A DNA stretch of 64,000 nucleotides from JBCBAP01 sp038532435 (lineage in GTDB: Bacteria > Pseudomonadota > Alphaproteobacteria > Rhodobacterales > Rhodobacteraceae). Position numbers and translations under genes: made by a program. Location: positions 1-64,000 of the forward strand of contig JBCBAP010000010.1 in assembly GCA_038532435.1 (NCBI GenBank), written 5' to 3'. Under the pieces are notes generated by a model. That model made no database searches. It was not told the DNA's origin and was given only the letters and a program-made list of their open reading frames with translations. This document shows positions 17,729-26,288 of the stretch, piece after piece. The number at the start of each line of letters is the position of its first letter. Position 1 is the first letter of the stretch.

Positions 17729-18781
17729 TCAGGTGTCCCCGCGGCCGGAAGAGGATGGCGTCAGGAAATCGCCGAAGGACCGGTTGCGGTCGAGCCGTCC
17801 GTTGATCAGCGACTGGAGGAAGGCAAGCGCGGTGGGGGAGGTGACCGGCACCAGATGGTCAAAGAGCTGCCCCTCCGCGAATTCGGAGAAGTTGAAGATC
17901 GTCACGTCCTCCCGGGCGAGATCGGTCTCGCTGATGGTCGCGCCGAGCCTTGGCCGACCGGTCAGGATCGAGGAGAAGCCAAGCGCCTGATCCTGACGGG
18001 CGGAGAGCACGACGAAGGGCTGGGGAAGCTCCCCGATCGCGTCCGCCTGACGGAGGAACACATCGACATCGATATCCGGTGACATGAGCATCACGCCGTT
18101 GATCCGGTCGAGCATGTCATCATTGCCGGTCAGGCGTCCCTGTCGCAGCGCTTCCATGGTCAGATGCGCACCGAGGGAGTGTGCGGCAATGATGACCTGC
18201 CGGTCCTGATCCGTCAGGGCGGAGAGCAGTGCGACGACGTCGTCCCGGGCGAAGAGCACGCTGTCCCTGTCATAGACATACCCGGTGGGTAGTGCTGCGG
18301 AGGGCCAGGTGAACAAAACACCCGGATCCCGCAGGTTCAGGTCCTCCTGTATCTGCGCGAGGCGGAACGCCGCCTCCGCCGCCGTGGTGTTGAACCCGTG
18401 GACGAAGACAAGCACCTCGCCGGGCAGATCGTCCTGCCGCTCATGCACCAGTTCGGCAAAGGATCCGATGTCCGGGGACAGCGAGAAATCCGTGATCGCG
18501 AACTCCTCCGCCGCGTTCGGGCGCCGAGATGTCCATTCGATCTGACCGGGCTCGTGGTTGGGCGGGATCGATATTGTCAACTCGCCAAACCGAAGCTCGG
18601 CCCGCCTTTCCTGACCGAAAACGGTGCCGAGCTGGGTCGGGTCCCGCTGGGTTGCGAAGAACACCGTCTGGTTCGTCGCTTGGGCGACTGGCTCCGAAAG
18701 CCCGTCGAGTTCCCGCACGGCGCAGGCGCCGAGCACGAACGTCAGTGTGAGCAAAACAGTCCTCCGGCGGAGGCTCCTCAT
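17729..18781 (-). CDS. Lipoprotein alpha/beta hydrolase (DUF900 type)
   Basis: A 350-residue exported protein with signal RRRTVLLTLTFVLGAC and a lipobox Cys near residue 20. The fold follows the DUF900 hydrolases: an N-terminal strand block with TVFFATQRDP, the oxyanion region EVLVFVHGFNTTAAEAAFR, and the nucleophile elbow AAHSLGAHL with the catalytic serine. A late Asp region (MLMSPDIDVD) and the C-terminal FDHLVP histidine complete a plausible triad. The substrate is unknown. Its start overlaps the preceding small membrane gene (ATGA), making it the last gene of the molybdenum hydroxylase operon. Confidence 0.85.
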   Translation of the reverse strand: MRSLRRRTVLLTLTFVLGACAVRELDGLSEPVAQATNQTVFFATQRDPTQLGTVFGQERRAELRFGELTISIPPNHEPGQIEWTSRRPNAAEEFAITDFSLSPDIGSFAELVHERQDDLPGEVLVFVHGFNTTAAEAAFRLAQIQEDLNLRDPGVLFTWPSAALPTGYVYDRDSVLFARDDVVALLSALTDQDRQVIIAAHSLGAHLTMEALRQGRLTGNDDMLDRINGVMLMSPDIDVDVFLRQADAIGELPQPFVVLSARQDQALGFSSILTGRPRLGATISETDLAREDVTIFNFSEFAEGQLFDHLVPVTSPTALAFLQSLINGRLDRNRSFGDFLTPSSSGRGDT

Positions 18782-19122
18782 GCGCCCGAGGGGTTCGCCG
18801 CATCGGCCGTTGGTCCCCTCCAGATCGCGGCAAAGAGCGCCCCGGCCGCTGCGATGTTCACCATCAGGATTGCCCAGAACACGCCGTCAGGGACCGTCGA
18901 GGGGCTCAGGGCGTTCGACAGGGCCGCCGCTGCGCTGCCGATCATGAGGAAGAGGGAGATCCAGCCCATCCCGCGGATGCCCCGGGTCAGTCCGACCCAC
19001 AGGCCAGCGAAGAGAAGCGCGGGCAAGAGCATGAAAAGCCCCTGCGCGCTGAACCCGGACAGGATGCATCCCACACCATGCAGGGCCGCGCTCACGGCGA
19101 TGAAATAAGTGGCGGACCTCAT
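18778..19122 (-). CDS. Small four-helix membrane protein, unknown function
   Basis: A 114-residue protein with about four hydrophobic helices and short loops (YFIAVSAALHGVGCILSG, LFMLLPALLFAGLWVGL, WISLFLMIGSAAAALS, GVFWAILMVNIAAAGALFA). I recognise no family. The start at 19122 lies 1 bp after the cytochrome stop and leaves out an upstream extension that overlaps the cytochrome gene. It probably belongs to the same operon as the oxidoreductase and hydrolase. A quinone or cytochrome-related membrane role is possible, but nothing in the sequence proves it. Confidence 0.7.
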   Translation of the reverse strand: MRSATYFIAVSAALHGVGCILSGFSAQGLFMLLPALLFAGLWVGLTRGIRGMGWISLFLMIGSAAAALSNALSPSTVPDGVFWAILMVNIAAAGALFAAIWRGPTADAANPSGA

Positions 19123-19123
19123 G

Positions 19124-19750
19124 TCACTGATCCTCCGGACAGGGCATGCCCGCGACACCCCACACGAGGATATCGTCGACATGTTCCTGAAGGCTGTAGG
19201 GCGCCGGCTCGCGCCCCCCGCCCGGGTTCCACGCCCAGTGCAGGATCAGGTCGTGGTCGAGGTGGGTTGCGAGCTCCAGCATGTCCCGGTCGCCGTTGCG
19301 CTCCGGATCGCGCAGCTGACGGCAGATCTCGGGGGCGGTCTTGCCGAACCACTCCGCCTCGACCGGCGCAAGCTGCCAGCTCATCGCGACCTGCGGGGCC
19401 GCGTGCGGCACGTCGTTGAGCCCGTCCCGATACGCGTGGCAGGTGGAACAGAGAAGCGTCTCCGCCCCGATCCGGCTTTCGCCCGCGTTGACGTTCATGC
19501 CGTGGGGTCGCGTCTGGCCATAGCTGGGACCGGACCACATGGGCAGGTTGTCATCACCCACATGACAGTTGCTGCAGCGCGGGTGCGACGCCACTTCGAA
19601 GATCCGGTCGAACGCCGCGAGACCTTCGGCGCGGGTCGCGGCCGTGGGCGGGTCGATGGAAACGTTGCCCCCGGCGGCGAAGGCAAGCATGGGAAGCGCG
19701 ACCGCGACGAATGCGCATCCCATAGCTGTCACGGAGAGAGATTGTTTCAT
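19124..19750 (-). CDS. Exported dihaem cytochrome c
   Basis: A 208-residue periplasmic protein with a cleavable signal (about residues 1-26, ending AFA-AG). It has two haem c attachment motifs, CSNCH at 59-63 and CSTCH at 101-105, and further histidines (HGMN, ATHLDHDLILHW) that could serve as axial ligands. Its position directly after the molybdopterin subunit suggests it takes electrons from that enzyme to the respiratory chain, as cytochrome partners do in membrane aldehyde and nicotinate dehydrogenases. It is separated from the next gene by a single base. Confidence 0.85.
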   Translation of the reverse strand: MKQSLSVTAMGCAFVAVALPMLAFAAGGNVSIDPPTAATRAEGLAAFDRIFEVASHPRCSNCHVGDDNLPMWSGPSYGQTRPHGMNVNAGESRIGAETLLCSTCHAYRDGLNDVPHAAPQVAMSWQLAPVEAEWFGKTAPEICRQLRDPERNGDRDMLELATHLDHDLILHWAWNPGGGREPAPYSLQEHVDDILVWGVAGMPCPEDQ

Positions 19751-19765
19751 ATTATCATCCTACTC

Positions 19766-22006
19766 TCAGACAAAGTTGACAGCTTTATTGAACGGCATCT
19801 CGCGCAGCCGTTGCCCCGTCGCGGCGAAGATGGCGTTACCAAGCGCGGGAAACGCGGGCGGGGTCGGCGGCTCCCCGATGCCCCTGATATGGGGATTGTT
19901 TTCCAGTGTGCGGACGTGAATCTCCGGACACTGGTAAAGCCGCATCCCCTCCGCCGCGTGGTAGTTCGTCTGCTCCGCCATCCCGTCCCGGTATGTGAGT
20001 TCCGAATTCATCGCGTGGCCGAGGCCCCAGATCACGCCGCCCTGGATGAGGTTTTCGATGTTGACCGGATCGATCACGGTCCCGGCGTCGGCGACGACCC
20101 AGACAGTGTGAAGCTTGATCCCCCGCTCGGTCGCCTCGACCTCGACGATCTCCGCCACGGGCACTCCGAAGCTGTGAACGAGTGCGACCCCGGCGAAGCG
20201 GTTGTCCGCCCTCGGCTTGCCCCAGCCTGCCATCTCCGCGCACGCCTCCAGCACCTGATGGGAGATCGGGTCATCGATCATCCGAAACCGTTCCTCGACC
20301 GGATCCGCACCGGCGGCATGGATGAGCTCGTCGACGAAGGTCTCGATCAGATATCCGCCGTAAGACGCGCCGACGGCTCGCCAGCTCGACGTGGGTGCGA
20401 GGTTCGGAACCGCGTATCCGCGCACACGGAAATTCTCCAGATTGCCGTAGGGCGCGGTGAAGACGCCAGCGGTGATCTGGCTGTCCGGCCCGCCAATCGG
20501 AATGCCCGCGCGCGCCATCTGCGAGGCCAGGACCGGGGCGCCCGCCACATCCATGTCGATGGCCGTCACGCGCCCGTTGCGCACCGCGCCCCGCCCGCGG
20601 GCGACCGCGAGGTGACGGGGGAAGTCCTGAATGAAATCCTCCTCCCGGCTGTAGGTGAGCTTCACCGGGGTGCCGCGTATCTGGTTGGCGACCTCGACCC
20701 CAAGTCGCAGATTCTCGAACTCCAGCCGGTGGCCGAAGGACCCGCCCGATTGCTGGTTGTGGAACGTGACCTGCTCCGGCGTATGGCCGGTGACCCCGGC
20801 GAGCACGACCCGGACCTGCGTCGGCTGCTGATGCCCGCCGCGCACGACGATCTCATCATCTGTCACGGTTACCAGTGCGTTGAGGGGCTCAAGCGGCTGG
20901 TGCGCCACGTAGGGAACGCGGTAAGCGACCTCCACGTCGGCGCGCGCACCGATTTCGGTGTCCACGTCACCATCGTTCCGCCAAACGGCCTCGAAGCGCT
21001 CTTCGGTGAAGGAGGCTTCGGCCTCCTCCCAATGCTGGGCCTGATCGGCGTGATAGGGGGCGGGACCCCAGTCGAACCGCATGGCGCGCGCGCCCTTGAA
21101 GGCCGCCCACGTCGTGTCGGCGACGACGGCCACACCGTTGGTGATCTCGACCACCTTCTGCACGCCCGGGACGGTCAGCGCTTCAGTGGCGTCGTAGTCC
21201 AGCATCGGGCCCCGACGAGGGTTCGTGACCGGTGTCGCATGGACCATGCCATCCTCGCGGAGATCTATACCATAGACGGCAGTGCCGGTGCACTTCGCCG
21301 CCATGTCGATCCGCCCGGTTTGCTGCCCTATAAACCGCCACTCGTCCGGTGTTCTCAGCGTGACGTTCTGCACTGGCTCGATCTCCGCCGCGGCGACAGC
21401 GAGGTCCTGATAGCGCACCCGCGTATCGTCCGGAAGGACGACCGCACCGCTCTCAGTTCTCAGATCGCCGACGGGGACGCCATGGACCCGCGAGGCGGCA
21501 AGCTTCAACGTCTCCCGGGCCGAGGCGGCGGCGGTCCGCAGTTTCACATAGGTGTCGGGGGCGGAAGTGGATCCTCCCGTGCCCTGCAACCCGGTGACTT
21601 TCAGAACTGGCATCAGCACCGCATGGAGCGCCGTTGCGGGGAGCGGGACGAGAGCGGACAGAATCTCCGACGCTTCCGCCGCGAAGGCTTCGTTCCAGTA
21701 GGCGGCGGAGGGCATGCCCGCGTCCGTCTCGAATTGATCGAGATCGAGGTCCAGCTCCTCCGCCAGCAGCATCGCCTGCATGTGCTGGACCCCCTGACCG
21801 ATATCCGCGTGGGGCGTGATGAGGGTGATGGTTTCCCCATCGATCTTGATCCATGGATTGAAGGCGACGGCCCCGTCGGGGAGGTCCAATTCCAGCGGGT
21901 TAGCGTGGGGACGGGCCACCGTGTAGGTGCCGAAGATCGCAGCGCCGCCGATGACGGCCGTGCCCACGAGGAAGGTGCGTCGGGTGACAGTTCCGAGTGT
22001 CGACAT
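19766..22006 (-). CDS. Molybdopterin-binding subunit of a xanthine-oxidase-family dehydrogenase (IorB-like)
   Basis: A 746-residue large subunit of a two-component molybdenum hydroxylase, closest in layout to isoquinoline 1-oxidoreductase IorB and bacterial membrane aldehyde dehydrogenases. It has a twin-arginine signal (TRRTFLVGTAVIGGAA), so it is exported folded with its cofactor. The glycine-rich molybdopterin stretches are present (GGSFGHRLEFEN, SWRAVGASYGGYLIETF), as is the C-terminal GIGEPPTPP block, whose glutamate is the catalytic base in the family. The 2Fe-2S subunit ends 3 bp upstream, and a dihaem cytochrome gene follows. No FAD subunit is encoded, so the cytochrome is the likely acceptor. 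The substrate is unknown. Confidence 0.92.
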   Translation of the reverse strand: MSTLGTVTRRTFLVGTAVIGGAAIFGTYTVARPHANPLELDLPDGAVAFNPWIKIDGETITLITPHADIGQGVQHMQAMLLAEELDLDLDQFETDAGMPSAAYWNEAFAAEASEILSALVPLPATALHAVLMPVLKVTGLQGTGGSTSAPDTYVKLRTAAASARETLKLAASRVHGVPVGDLRTESGAVVLPDDTRVRYQDLAVAAAEIEPVQNVTLRTPDEWRFIGQQTGRIDMAAKCTGTAVYGIDLREDGMVHATPVTNPRRGPMLDYDATEALTVPGVQKVVEITNGVAVVADTTWAAFKGARAMRFDWGPAPYHADQAQHWEEAEASFTEERFEAVWRNDGDVDTEIGARADVEVAYRVPYVAHQPLEPLNALVTVTDDEIVVRGGHQQPTQVRVVLAGVTGHTPEQVTFHNQQSGGSFGHRLEFENLRLGVEVANQIRGTPVKLTYSREEDFIQDFPRHLAVARGRGAVRNGRVTAIDMDVAGAPVLASQMARAGIPIGGPDSQITAGVFTAPYGNLENFRVRGYAVPNLAPTSSWRAVGASYGGYLIETFVDELIHAAGADPVEERFRMIDDPISHQVLEACAEMAGWGKPRADNRFAGVALVHSFGVPVAEIVEVEATERGIKLHTVWVVADAGTVIDPVNIENLIQGGVIWGLGHAMNSELTYRDGMAEQTNYHAAEGMRLYQCPEIHVRTLENNPHIRGIGEPPTPPAFPALGNAIFAATGQRLREMPFNKAVNFV

Positions 22007-22009
22007 GGA

Positions 22010-22468
22010 TCAGCCTCCCATCTTTGTCTGCGCGAGCCGGATCGCAGCACGGATCCGGGGATAAGTTCCGCAGCGGCAGAGGTTGCCGGACATCACCGCA
22101 TCGATCGTCTCATTTGACGGGGTCGGATCATTCTCAAGCATCGATGCTGCCTGCATGATCTGCCCGGACTGGCAATAGCCACACTGTGCAACCTGGGTTT
22201 CGATCCACGCCTGCGCAACCGGATGCAGGTCATCTTCCTGCGAAAGCCCTTCGATCGTCACGACCTCCGCGCCCTCGAGCGTGTCTACGGCCACCTGGCA
22301 GGAGCGCACGGCGAGGCCGTCGATATGCACGGTGCACGCGCCGCACTGGGCGATGCCGCAGCCATACTTCGTTCCGGTCAGGCCAAGGTGATCCCGCAGG
22401 ACCCAGAGGAGCGGCGTGTCCCCTTCGACTTCCACTTCGTGGTAAGTTCCATTGACGGTGAGTTGCAT
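22010..22468 (-). CDS. 2Fe-2S subunit of the molybdenum hydroxylase (IorA-like)
   Basis: A 152-residue iron-sulfur subunit. The plant-type ferredoxin cluster uses Cys37, Cys42, Cys45 and Cys57 (GCGIAQCGACTVH). The second cluster uses Cys96, Cys99, Cys131 and Cys133 (QCGYCQSGQI and LCRCGTYPRI). It passes electrons from the molybdenum site to the cytochrome partner. The start MQLTVNG at 22468 is chosen because AAGGAGG lies 9 bases upstream. This is the first gene of a five-gene operon read leftwards from a promoter shared with the divergent TetR gene. Confidence 0.94.
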   Translation of the reverse strand: MQLTVNGTYHEVEVEGDTPLLWVLRDHLGLTGTKYGCGIAQCGACTVHIDGLAVRSCQVAVDTLEGAEVVTIEGLSQEDDLHPVAQAWIETQVAQCGYCQSGQIMQAASMLENDPTPSNETIDAVMSGNLCRCGTYPRIRAAIRLAQTKMGG

Positions 22469-22505
22469 CGCATCGTGCCTCCTTGACGATCCAAGCTTCC
22501 GACAT

Positions 22506-22532
22506 CTTGACAATAATCGTTAATTTGTCAAG
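22506..22532. promoter_or_regulatory. Dyad operator between TetR gene and oxidoreductase operon
   Basis: CTTGACAA, 11 bases, TTGTCAAG: perfect 8-bp arms, with an AT-rich centre that is itself partly symmetric. The site lies 38 bp upstream of the 2Fe-2S gene and 47 bp upstream of the TetR gene, and each arm contains a -35-like TTGACA for its own direction. This is the expected size and place for a TetR operator controlling both units. Confidence 0.7.
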
Positions 22533-22578
22533 CATCATACATTGAATGTCTTGAACTCTTCGCACTACACAGCGAGCC

Positions 22579-23130
22579 ATGGACCAAGACGATGATGCGA
22601 TCTTCCAGACAGTCCTGAACGTGGTCACCCGCTACGGCATGCGGCGGACCACCATGGCTGAACTTGCCCGGGGTGCAGGGGTTTCCCGGCAGACGCTCTA
22701 CGACCGTTTCGGCGACAAGGACGGCATCATGGCGGCCACCATCGAGCATGCCGGTGCCAACCTTGTGAAAGACCTCCGGCTGGGGTTCGCGCAAACCCGG
22801 AACCTTGAAGAGAAGCTCGACTGCTACCTCAATACTGCTGTCTGGCCCGCATTTGAGATCTTTCAGGCGATGCCCGATGCGGCGGATCTGGAGACGGGGA
22901 TGGGGCCCGCATCGATCGCAAACACCAGAAAAGTGTCGGAGGCGAAGCAGAAGCTGCTCGCCGAAGTGCTGGCCGAGCATCTCGAAGACAGCGACCAGTC
23001 CGCGAAGAGCGTTGCGGAGTTCCTCGAACGAGCGACCGACAGGGCCAAGAAGTCCGAGATCACCCGGGACGAGCTCGAACAGTTTCTTGCCGTGCTGAAG
23101 GCGTCGATCCTGGCCCTCGCCCGCGCCTGA
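22579..23130 (+). CDS. TetR-family transcriptional regulator
   Basis: A 183-residue one-component repressor. The N-terminal HTH is clear (TTMAELARGAGVSRQTLYDRFGDKDGIM, recognition helix about residues 38-48). The remaining all-helical part forms the ligand and dimer domain and shows no specific family match. It is transcribed away from the molybdenum hydroxylase operon with a perfect dyad in between, so it most likely represses that operon and itself and responds to the enzyme's substrate, perhaps an aldehyde or N-heterocycle. The ligand is not readable from sequence. Confidence 0.9.
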   Translation: MDQDDDAIFQTVLNVVTRYGMRRTTMAELARGAGVSRQTLYDRFGDKDGIMAATIEHAGANLVKDLRLGFAQTRNLEEKLDCYLNTAVWPAFEIFQAMPDAADLETGMGPASIANTRKVSEAKQKLLAEVLAEHLEDSDQSAKSVAEFLERATDRAKKSEITRDELEQFLAVLKASILALARA

Positions 23131-23235
23131 GCGGGAACATCGCGTTGGACGAGCCATCGCTCATCTGCACGAGCGGACCAAAGGCATGACCTGTCCGGTG
23201 AGATGATGGATCGCGCAGGAACCTCCCGGGCCCGA

Positions 23236-23883
23236 TCACGCCTCGAAGACGATGGCGCGGATCGGGGTGGGACCTCCCCCGGCAGCGGGATTGAGTTCCT
23301 GCGGACAGTTGGAGAGGACGGCAATCACCTCCATCTCCGCACGCAGATCGACGAAGTCACCTGGGCGCGACTGGCCGTCCGTGATCTCCGCAGTGCCGTC
23401 CGGCGCGACGGGCACGTTCATGAAGAAGTTCGCGTTGGCGACCACTTGCTCCGGCCCGAGACGGTGCCGGGCCAGCTCGGTTTCGAAATTCTCCTGACAG
23501 CAAGCGCCGTTGGTCGCGCCATAGCGAACCCGGTCCACGGCAAAGGAACAGCATCCGAAGATCGTGTCATGGCCACCGCAGCTATCCTCGACGATCGTCA
23601 TCATCGGACGGGCAAACTGCGAATAGAGGACGCTGCCCCGCCCGAGCAGGATATTCTTGGGGATCTTGATCGTGTTGGGCATGTGGTACCGCTCCACCTG
23701 ACCCTCGAACGGATCGGCGCCGAAGCAGAGGAAATCTATCGCCTGCTGCCCCTCCAGATCGATCAGGCGCAGGGTCTGGCCGGGCGAGAGCCGCGCGCTC
23801 CAGGGCGCGCGGGCGGGCACGACCGTGTCCTCGATGATCCTGCCCGCGGGGCGCGCCGGGGCGCCGGTGATCAGCGCCTCCAT
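23236..23883 (-). CDS. DUF1989 (urea carboxylase-associated family) protein
   Basis: A 215-residue cytoplasmic protein of the DUF1989 family. Typical features are the opening PARAPWSARLSPGQTLRLIDLEGQQAIDFL, the metal-site region SCGGHDTIFGCCS, and the cysteine pair GACCQENFE followed by FFMNVPVAPDG. Members include subunits of carboxyguanidine deiminase and urea-carboxylase-linked proteins, so action on a small C-N compound is likely. The ATG has a GGAGGA site overlapping the end of the upstream deaminase gene. It is the last gene of the ABC importer operon. A single DUF1989 gene, not a pair, is present. Confidence 0.88.
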   Translation of the reverse strand: MEALITGAPARPAGRIIEDTVVPARAPWSARLSPGQTLRLIDLEGQQAIDFLCFGADPFEGQVERYHMPNTIKIPKNILLGRGSVLYSQFARPMMTIVEDSCGGHDTIFGCCSFAVDRVRYGATNGACCQENFETELARHRLGPEQVVANANFFMNVPVAPDGTAEITDGQSRPGDFVDLRAEMEVIAVLSNCPQELNPAAGGGPTPIRAIVFEA

Positions 23884-23884
23884 C

Positions 23885-24334
23885 TCAGTCCTCCGCGATG
23901 TCTTCGTTCCAGAGCTGCGGCTTTTCCTCGATGAACCGGGTCATGAGCGCGATGCAGTCCGGGTCGTTGGCGATGATCACCTCCACACCCCGCTCCTCCA
24001 AGAGGGCCTCGTTGCCCCCGAATGTGGTGTTTTCGCCGATCACAACCCGCGGGATGCCGAACTGGATGATCGTGCCCGTGCACATCATGCAGGGCGAGAG
24101 GGAGGTATAGAGAGTTGTGTCCCGATAGGTCCGCTGTCGCCCCGCCTTGCGCAGGGCATCCATCTCTCCATGGGCAATCGGATCGCCCTTCTGCACACGC
24201 TGGTTCCGCCCCTGGCTGACCAGTTCATCTCCCCGGGCAAGGACAGAGCCGATGGGGCAGCCCCCTTCGTCGTAGCCGCCCTTTGCCTCCTCGTAGGCGA
24301 TGCGCAGGAACTTCGCGTCGGTTTCGGTGAGCAT
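23885..24334 (-). CDS. Zinc nucleobase deaminase (cytosine deaminase-like)
   Basis: A 149-residue enzyme of the CDA/dCMP deaminase fold. Zinc-site residues are visible: His55 and catalytic Glu57 in AHGEMDAL, and Cys82 and Cys85 in SPCMMC. Length and the segment YDEGGCPIGSVLARGDELVSQGRN resemble yeast-type cytosine deaminase (FCY1), which turns cytosine into uracil plus ammonia; guanine deaminase or a related amidine substrate is also possible. A strong GGGAGGGA site fixes the start at 24334. It sits between a PuuE-like hydrolase and the DUF1989 gene and shares their operon. Confidence 0.88.
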   Translation of the reverse strand: MLTETDAKFLRIAYEEAKGGYDEGGCPIGSVLARGDELVSQGRNQRVQKGDPIAHGEMDALRKAGRQRTYRDTTLYTSLSPCMMCTGTIIQFGIPRVVIGENTTFGGNEALLEERGVEVIIANDPDCIALMTRFIEEKPQLWNEDIAED

Positions 24335-24344
24335 GGATCCCTCC

Positions 24345-25214
24345 CTAGCGTTGTGGCCCGGTATAGTATGGCAGATGCTCGGTGCGCAGGGTGCTGACCG
24401 TGTCGAGATGGGCCGCGATGTCCTCCAGCGGTGCGAACCAGACATTGCGGTCGGTGAGCGTCGCGTCGAGCCACTTCTCGACCAGCCTCCAGCGGGCGAG
24501 CCTGCCGGTGAGGAACGGATGCACGATCAGCATGAAGAAGCCGCCCGCCTCGTACTGCGCCTCGAACTCCTCCCAGAAACCTTCCAGTCCGGCGGAGGGG
24601 CCGCGCACGGGCATCATGTAGCCGATCTCGTCATAATGGGCGAAAGGGGGCCAGTCGTCCGTGCCCCAGTGAACCGGCATCTCATAGAGAGAGCCCGCGT
24701 CGGTACGCATCACGTAGGGCACGTCGTCGGCCATAAGGGAGCTGTCGTAGGTAAAACCGTGTTTCACAAGCAGGTCGATCACCTGCTGCGTCACGTTGTA
24801 GACCGGCGCGCGGTAACCACGGGGGCTGCTGCCGGTCATGCGGCGATGGGTTTCGAGGGCCCTCTCGAATGCCTCCTCCTGCGCCGCGCCCCGGGTCGTC
24901 ACCGGGTCCTCATGGATCCAGCCGTGATGGCCGATCTCGTGGCCCCCATGGAGGATCGCCTCGACCGCCTCCGGATAGGTCTCCATGCACCAGCCGGGGA
25001 TGAAGAAAGACTGTTTCAGCCCCAGCCGTCCATAGGTCTCGAGGATCCGCGGGATCGCGACTGTGGGGCCGTAGCGGCCCATGGAAATCGGATAGAGCCG
25101 GTCGTGGCTGTCCTCGGGCCGGGCGACGTGGATCAGGCTGTCCGCATCCATGTCGAACGTGATGGCGCAGGCGCACCGTGCGCCGTTTGGCCAGGGTATC
25201 GGGGTCCGGATCAT
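24345..25214 (-). CDS. Polysaccharide deacetylase-fold hydrolase (PuuE/HpPgdA-like)
   Basis: A 289-residue NodB-fold protein of the cyclic-imidase/allantoinase-like branch. The metal and catalytic residues are recognisable: TFDMDADS (about 19-26), HEIGHHGWIHE (92-102) and the GYRAPVYN arginine block; the C-terminal MLIVHPFLTGR carries a late histidine. It lacks a signal peptide, so a cytoplasmic role on a small cyclic amide such as allantoin is more likely than cell-wall deacetylation. The start MIRTPIPW has GGAGGAG upstream, and its ATGA overlaps the stop of the ABC ATPase gene. Confidence 0.87.
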   Translation of the reverse strand: MIRTPIPWPNGARCACAITFDMDADSLIHVARPEDSHDRLYPISMGRYGPTVAIPRILETYGRLGLKQSFFIPGWCMETYPEAVEAILHGGHEIGHHGWIHEDPVTTRGAAQEEAFERALETHRRMTGSSPRGYRAPVYNVTQQVIDLLVKHGFTYDSSLMADDVPYVMRTDAGSLYEMPVHWGTDDWPPFAHYDEIGYMMPVRGPSAGLEGFWEEFEAQYEAGGFFMLIVHPFLTGRLARWRLVEKWLDATLTDRNVWFAPLEDIAAHLDTVSTLRTEHLPYYTGPQR

Positions 25215-26278
25215 GGCTCCTCCACCAAAAGATGACCGTCGCCCGGGCTCCACCCCAGGGTCAGCGTGCTGCCTGCACGCAGGTCGAGGTCGGCGAGGGC
25301 GCGTTCCTGGACCTGAACCTTGAGCTCGGTTCCGTCTTGCGCCTCAAGAAACGCTGTCACGACGGAGCCGACAAACTCCTCCGAAATCACGGTTGCCTCG
25401 ATGGCGTTCTGGGGACTTCCGATCTGCATCATGTCTGCTGAGACGACGATGGATACCGCTGCGCCGACGGTCGCGGCACCCTCCACGGAGAACGTGCCGA
25501 GCGCGGTTTCGACGGTCGCTGTTCCAGCGTCGCACGCGATCACGCGCCCCGGCAGGATGTTGTTGCGCCCGACGAACTCCGCGACGAAGCGGGTCCTGGG
25601 CGCGCGGTAGACCTCCCGCGGCGTGCCGATCTGCGCGATTTCGCCCCTGGACATGATGACGACCCGGTCCGCCATGGCGAAGGCTTCGGACTGCGAATGG
25701 GTGACATAGACGAAGGTGATCCCAAGCTCCCGCTGCAACCGGGTCAGAACCGACTGCATCCGGATGACCAGATGTGCGTCGAGCGCGGAGAGCGGTTCGT
25801 CGAGCAGGAGCAGTTGCGGCTCCGTCACCAGCGCGCGGGCGAGCGCCACACGCTGGCGCTGCCCGCCGCTCAACGTCTCGACATTGCGCTCGGCGAACTC
25901 CGCAATTTCCATGCGGTCGAGCCAGTTGATCGCGCGGTCCCGGCGGGCGGCCGGATCGACGCCCCGCATCTTGAGGCCGAACTCGACATTCTCCCGCGCA
26001 CTGAGAAACGGAAAGAGCGCGAGGCTCTGCCAGACCATAGGCGTATCGCGTTCATGGGCCGGTACATCGTTCATGCGCCTGCCCGCGATGCGGATCTCTC
26101 CGCCCGTCGGTGCGTCGAGCCCTGCCAGCATGCGAAGGGTCGTTGTCTTCCCGCAACCGGACGGGCCCATGATGGCCACGAACTCGCCTGCGCCGATGGT
26201 CAGGTTTGCCCCGCGCACGGCGACGAAATCATCGAAGCGTTTCTCCACATCTTCAAGGACAACGAGCGGGTCTGTCAT
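25211..26278 (-). CDS. ABC importer ATPase, spermidine/putrescine (PotA) type
   Basis: A 355-residue ATPase. Walker A is GPSGCGKTT (about 38-46), the signature is TLSGGQRQRVALARAL, Walker B is LLLLDEPLSALD, and a C-terminal TOBE regulatory domain covers the last about 110 residues. This architecture is typical of polyamine, iron(III) and related importers. It pairs with the two permeases and the binding protein upstream. Given the deaminase, DUF1989 and PuuE-like genes downstream, the cargo may be a nitrogen-rich molecule such as a purine derivative or guanidino compound, not a polyamine. Confidence 0.94.
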   Translation of the reverse strand: MTDPLVVLEDVEKRFDDFVAVRGANLTIGAGEFVAIMGPSGCGKTTTLRMLAGLDAPTGGEIRIAGRRMNDVPAHERDTPMVWQSLALFPFLSARENVEFGLKMRGVDPAARRDRAINWLDRMEIAEFAERNVETLSGGQRQRVALARALVTEPQLLLLDEPLSALDAHLVIRMQSVLTRLQRELGITFVYVTHSQSEAFAMADRVVIMSRGEIAQIGTPREVYRAPRTRFVAEFVGRNNILPGRVIACDAGTATVETALGTFSVEGAATVGAAVSIVVSADMMQIGSPQNAIEATVISEEFVGSVVTAFLEAQDGTELKVQVQERALADLDLRAGSTLTLGWSPGDGHLLVEEP

Positions 26279-26288
26279 CGGTCAGGTC

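Noticed and set aside
19109..22117. 1002-codon open frame on the plus strand
   Set aside because: It is the antisense of the molybdopterin subunit and its neighbours; the protein is rich in Arg, His, Gly and Asp with no domain, typical of shadows in high-GC DNA.
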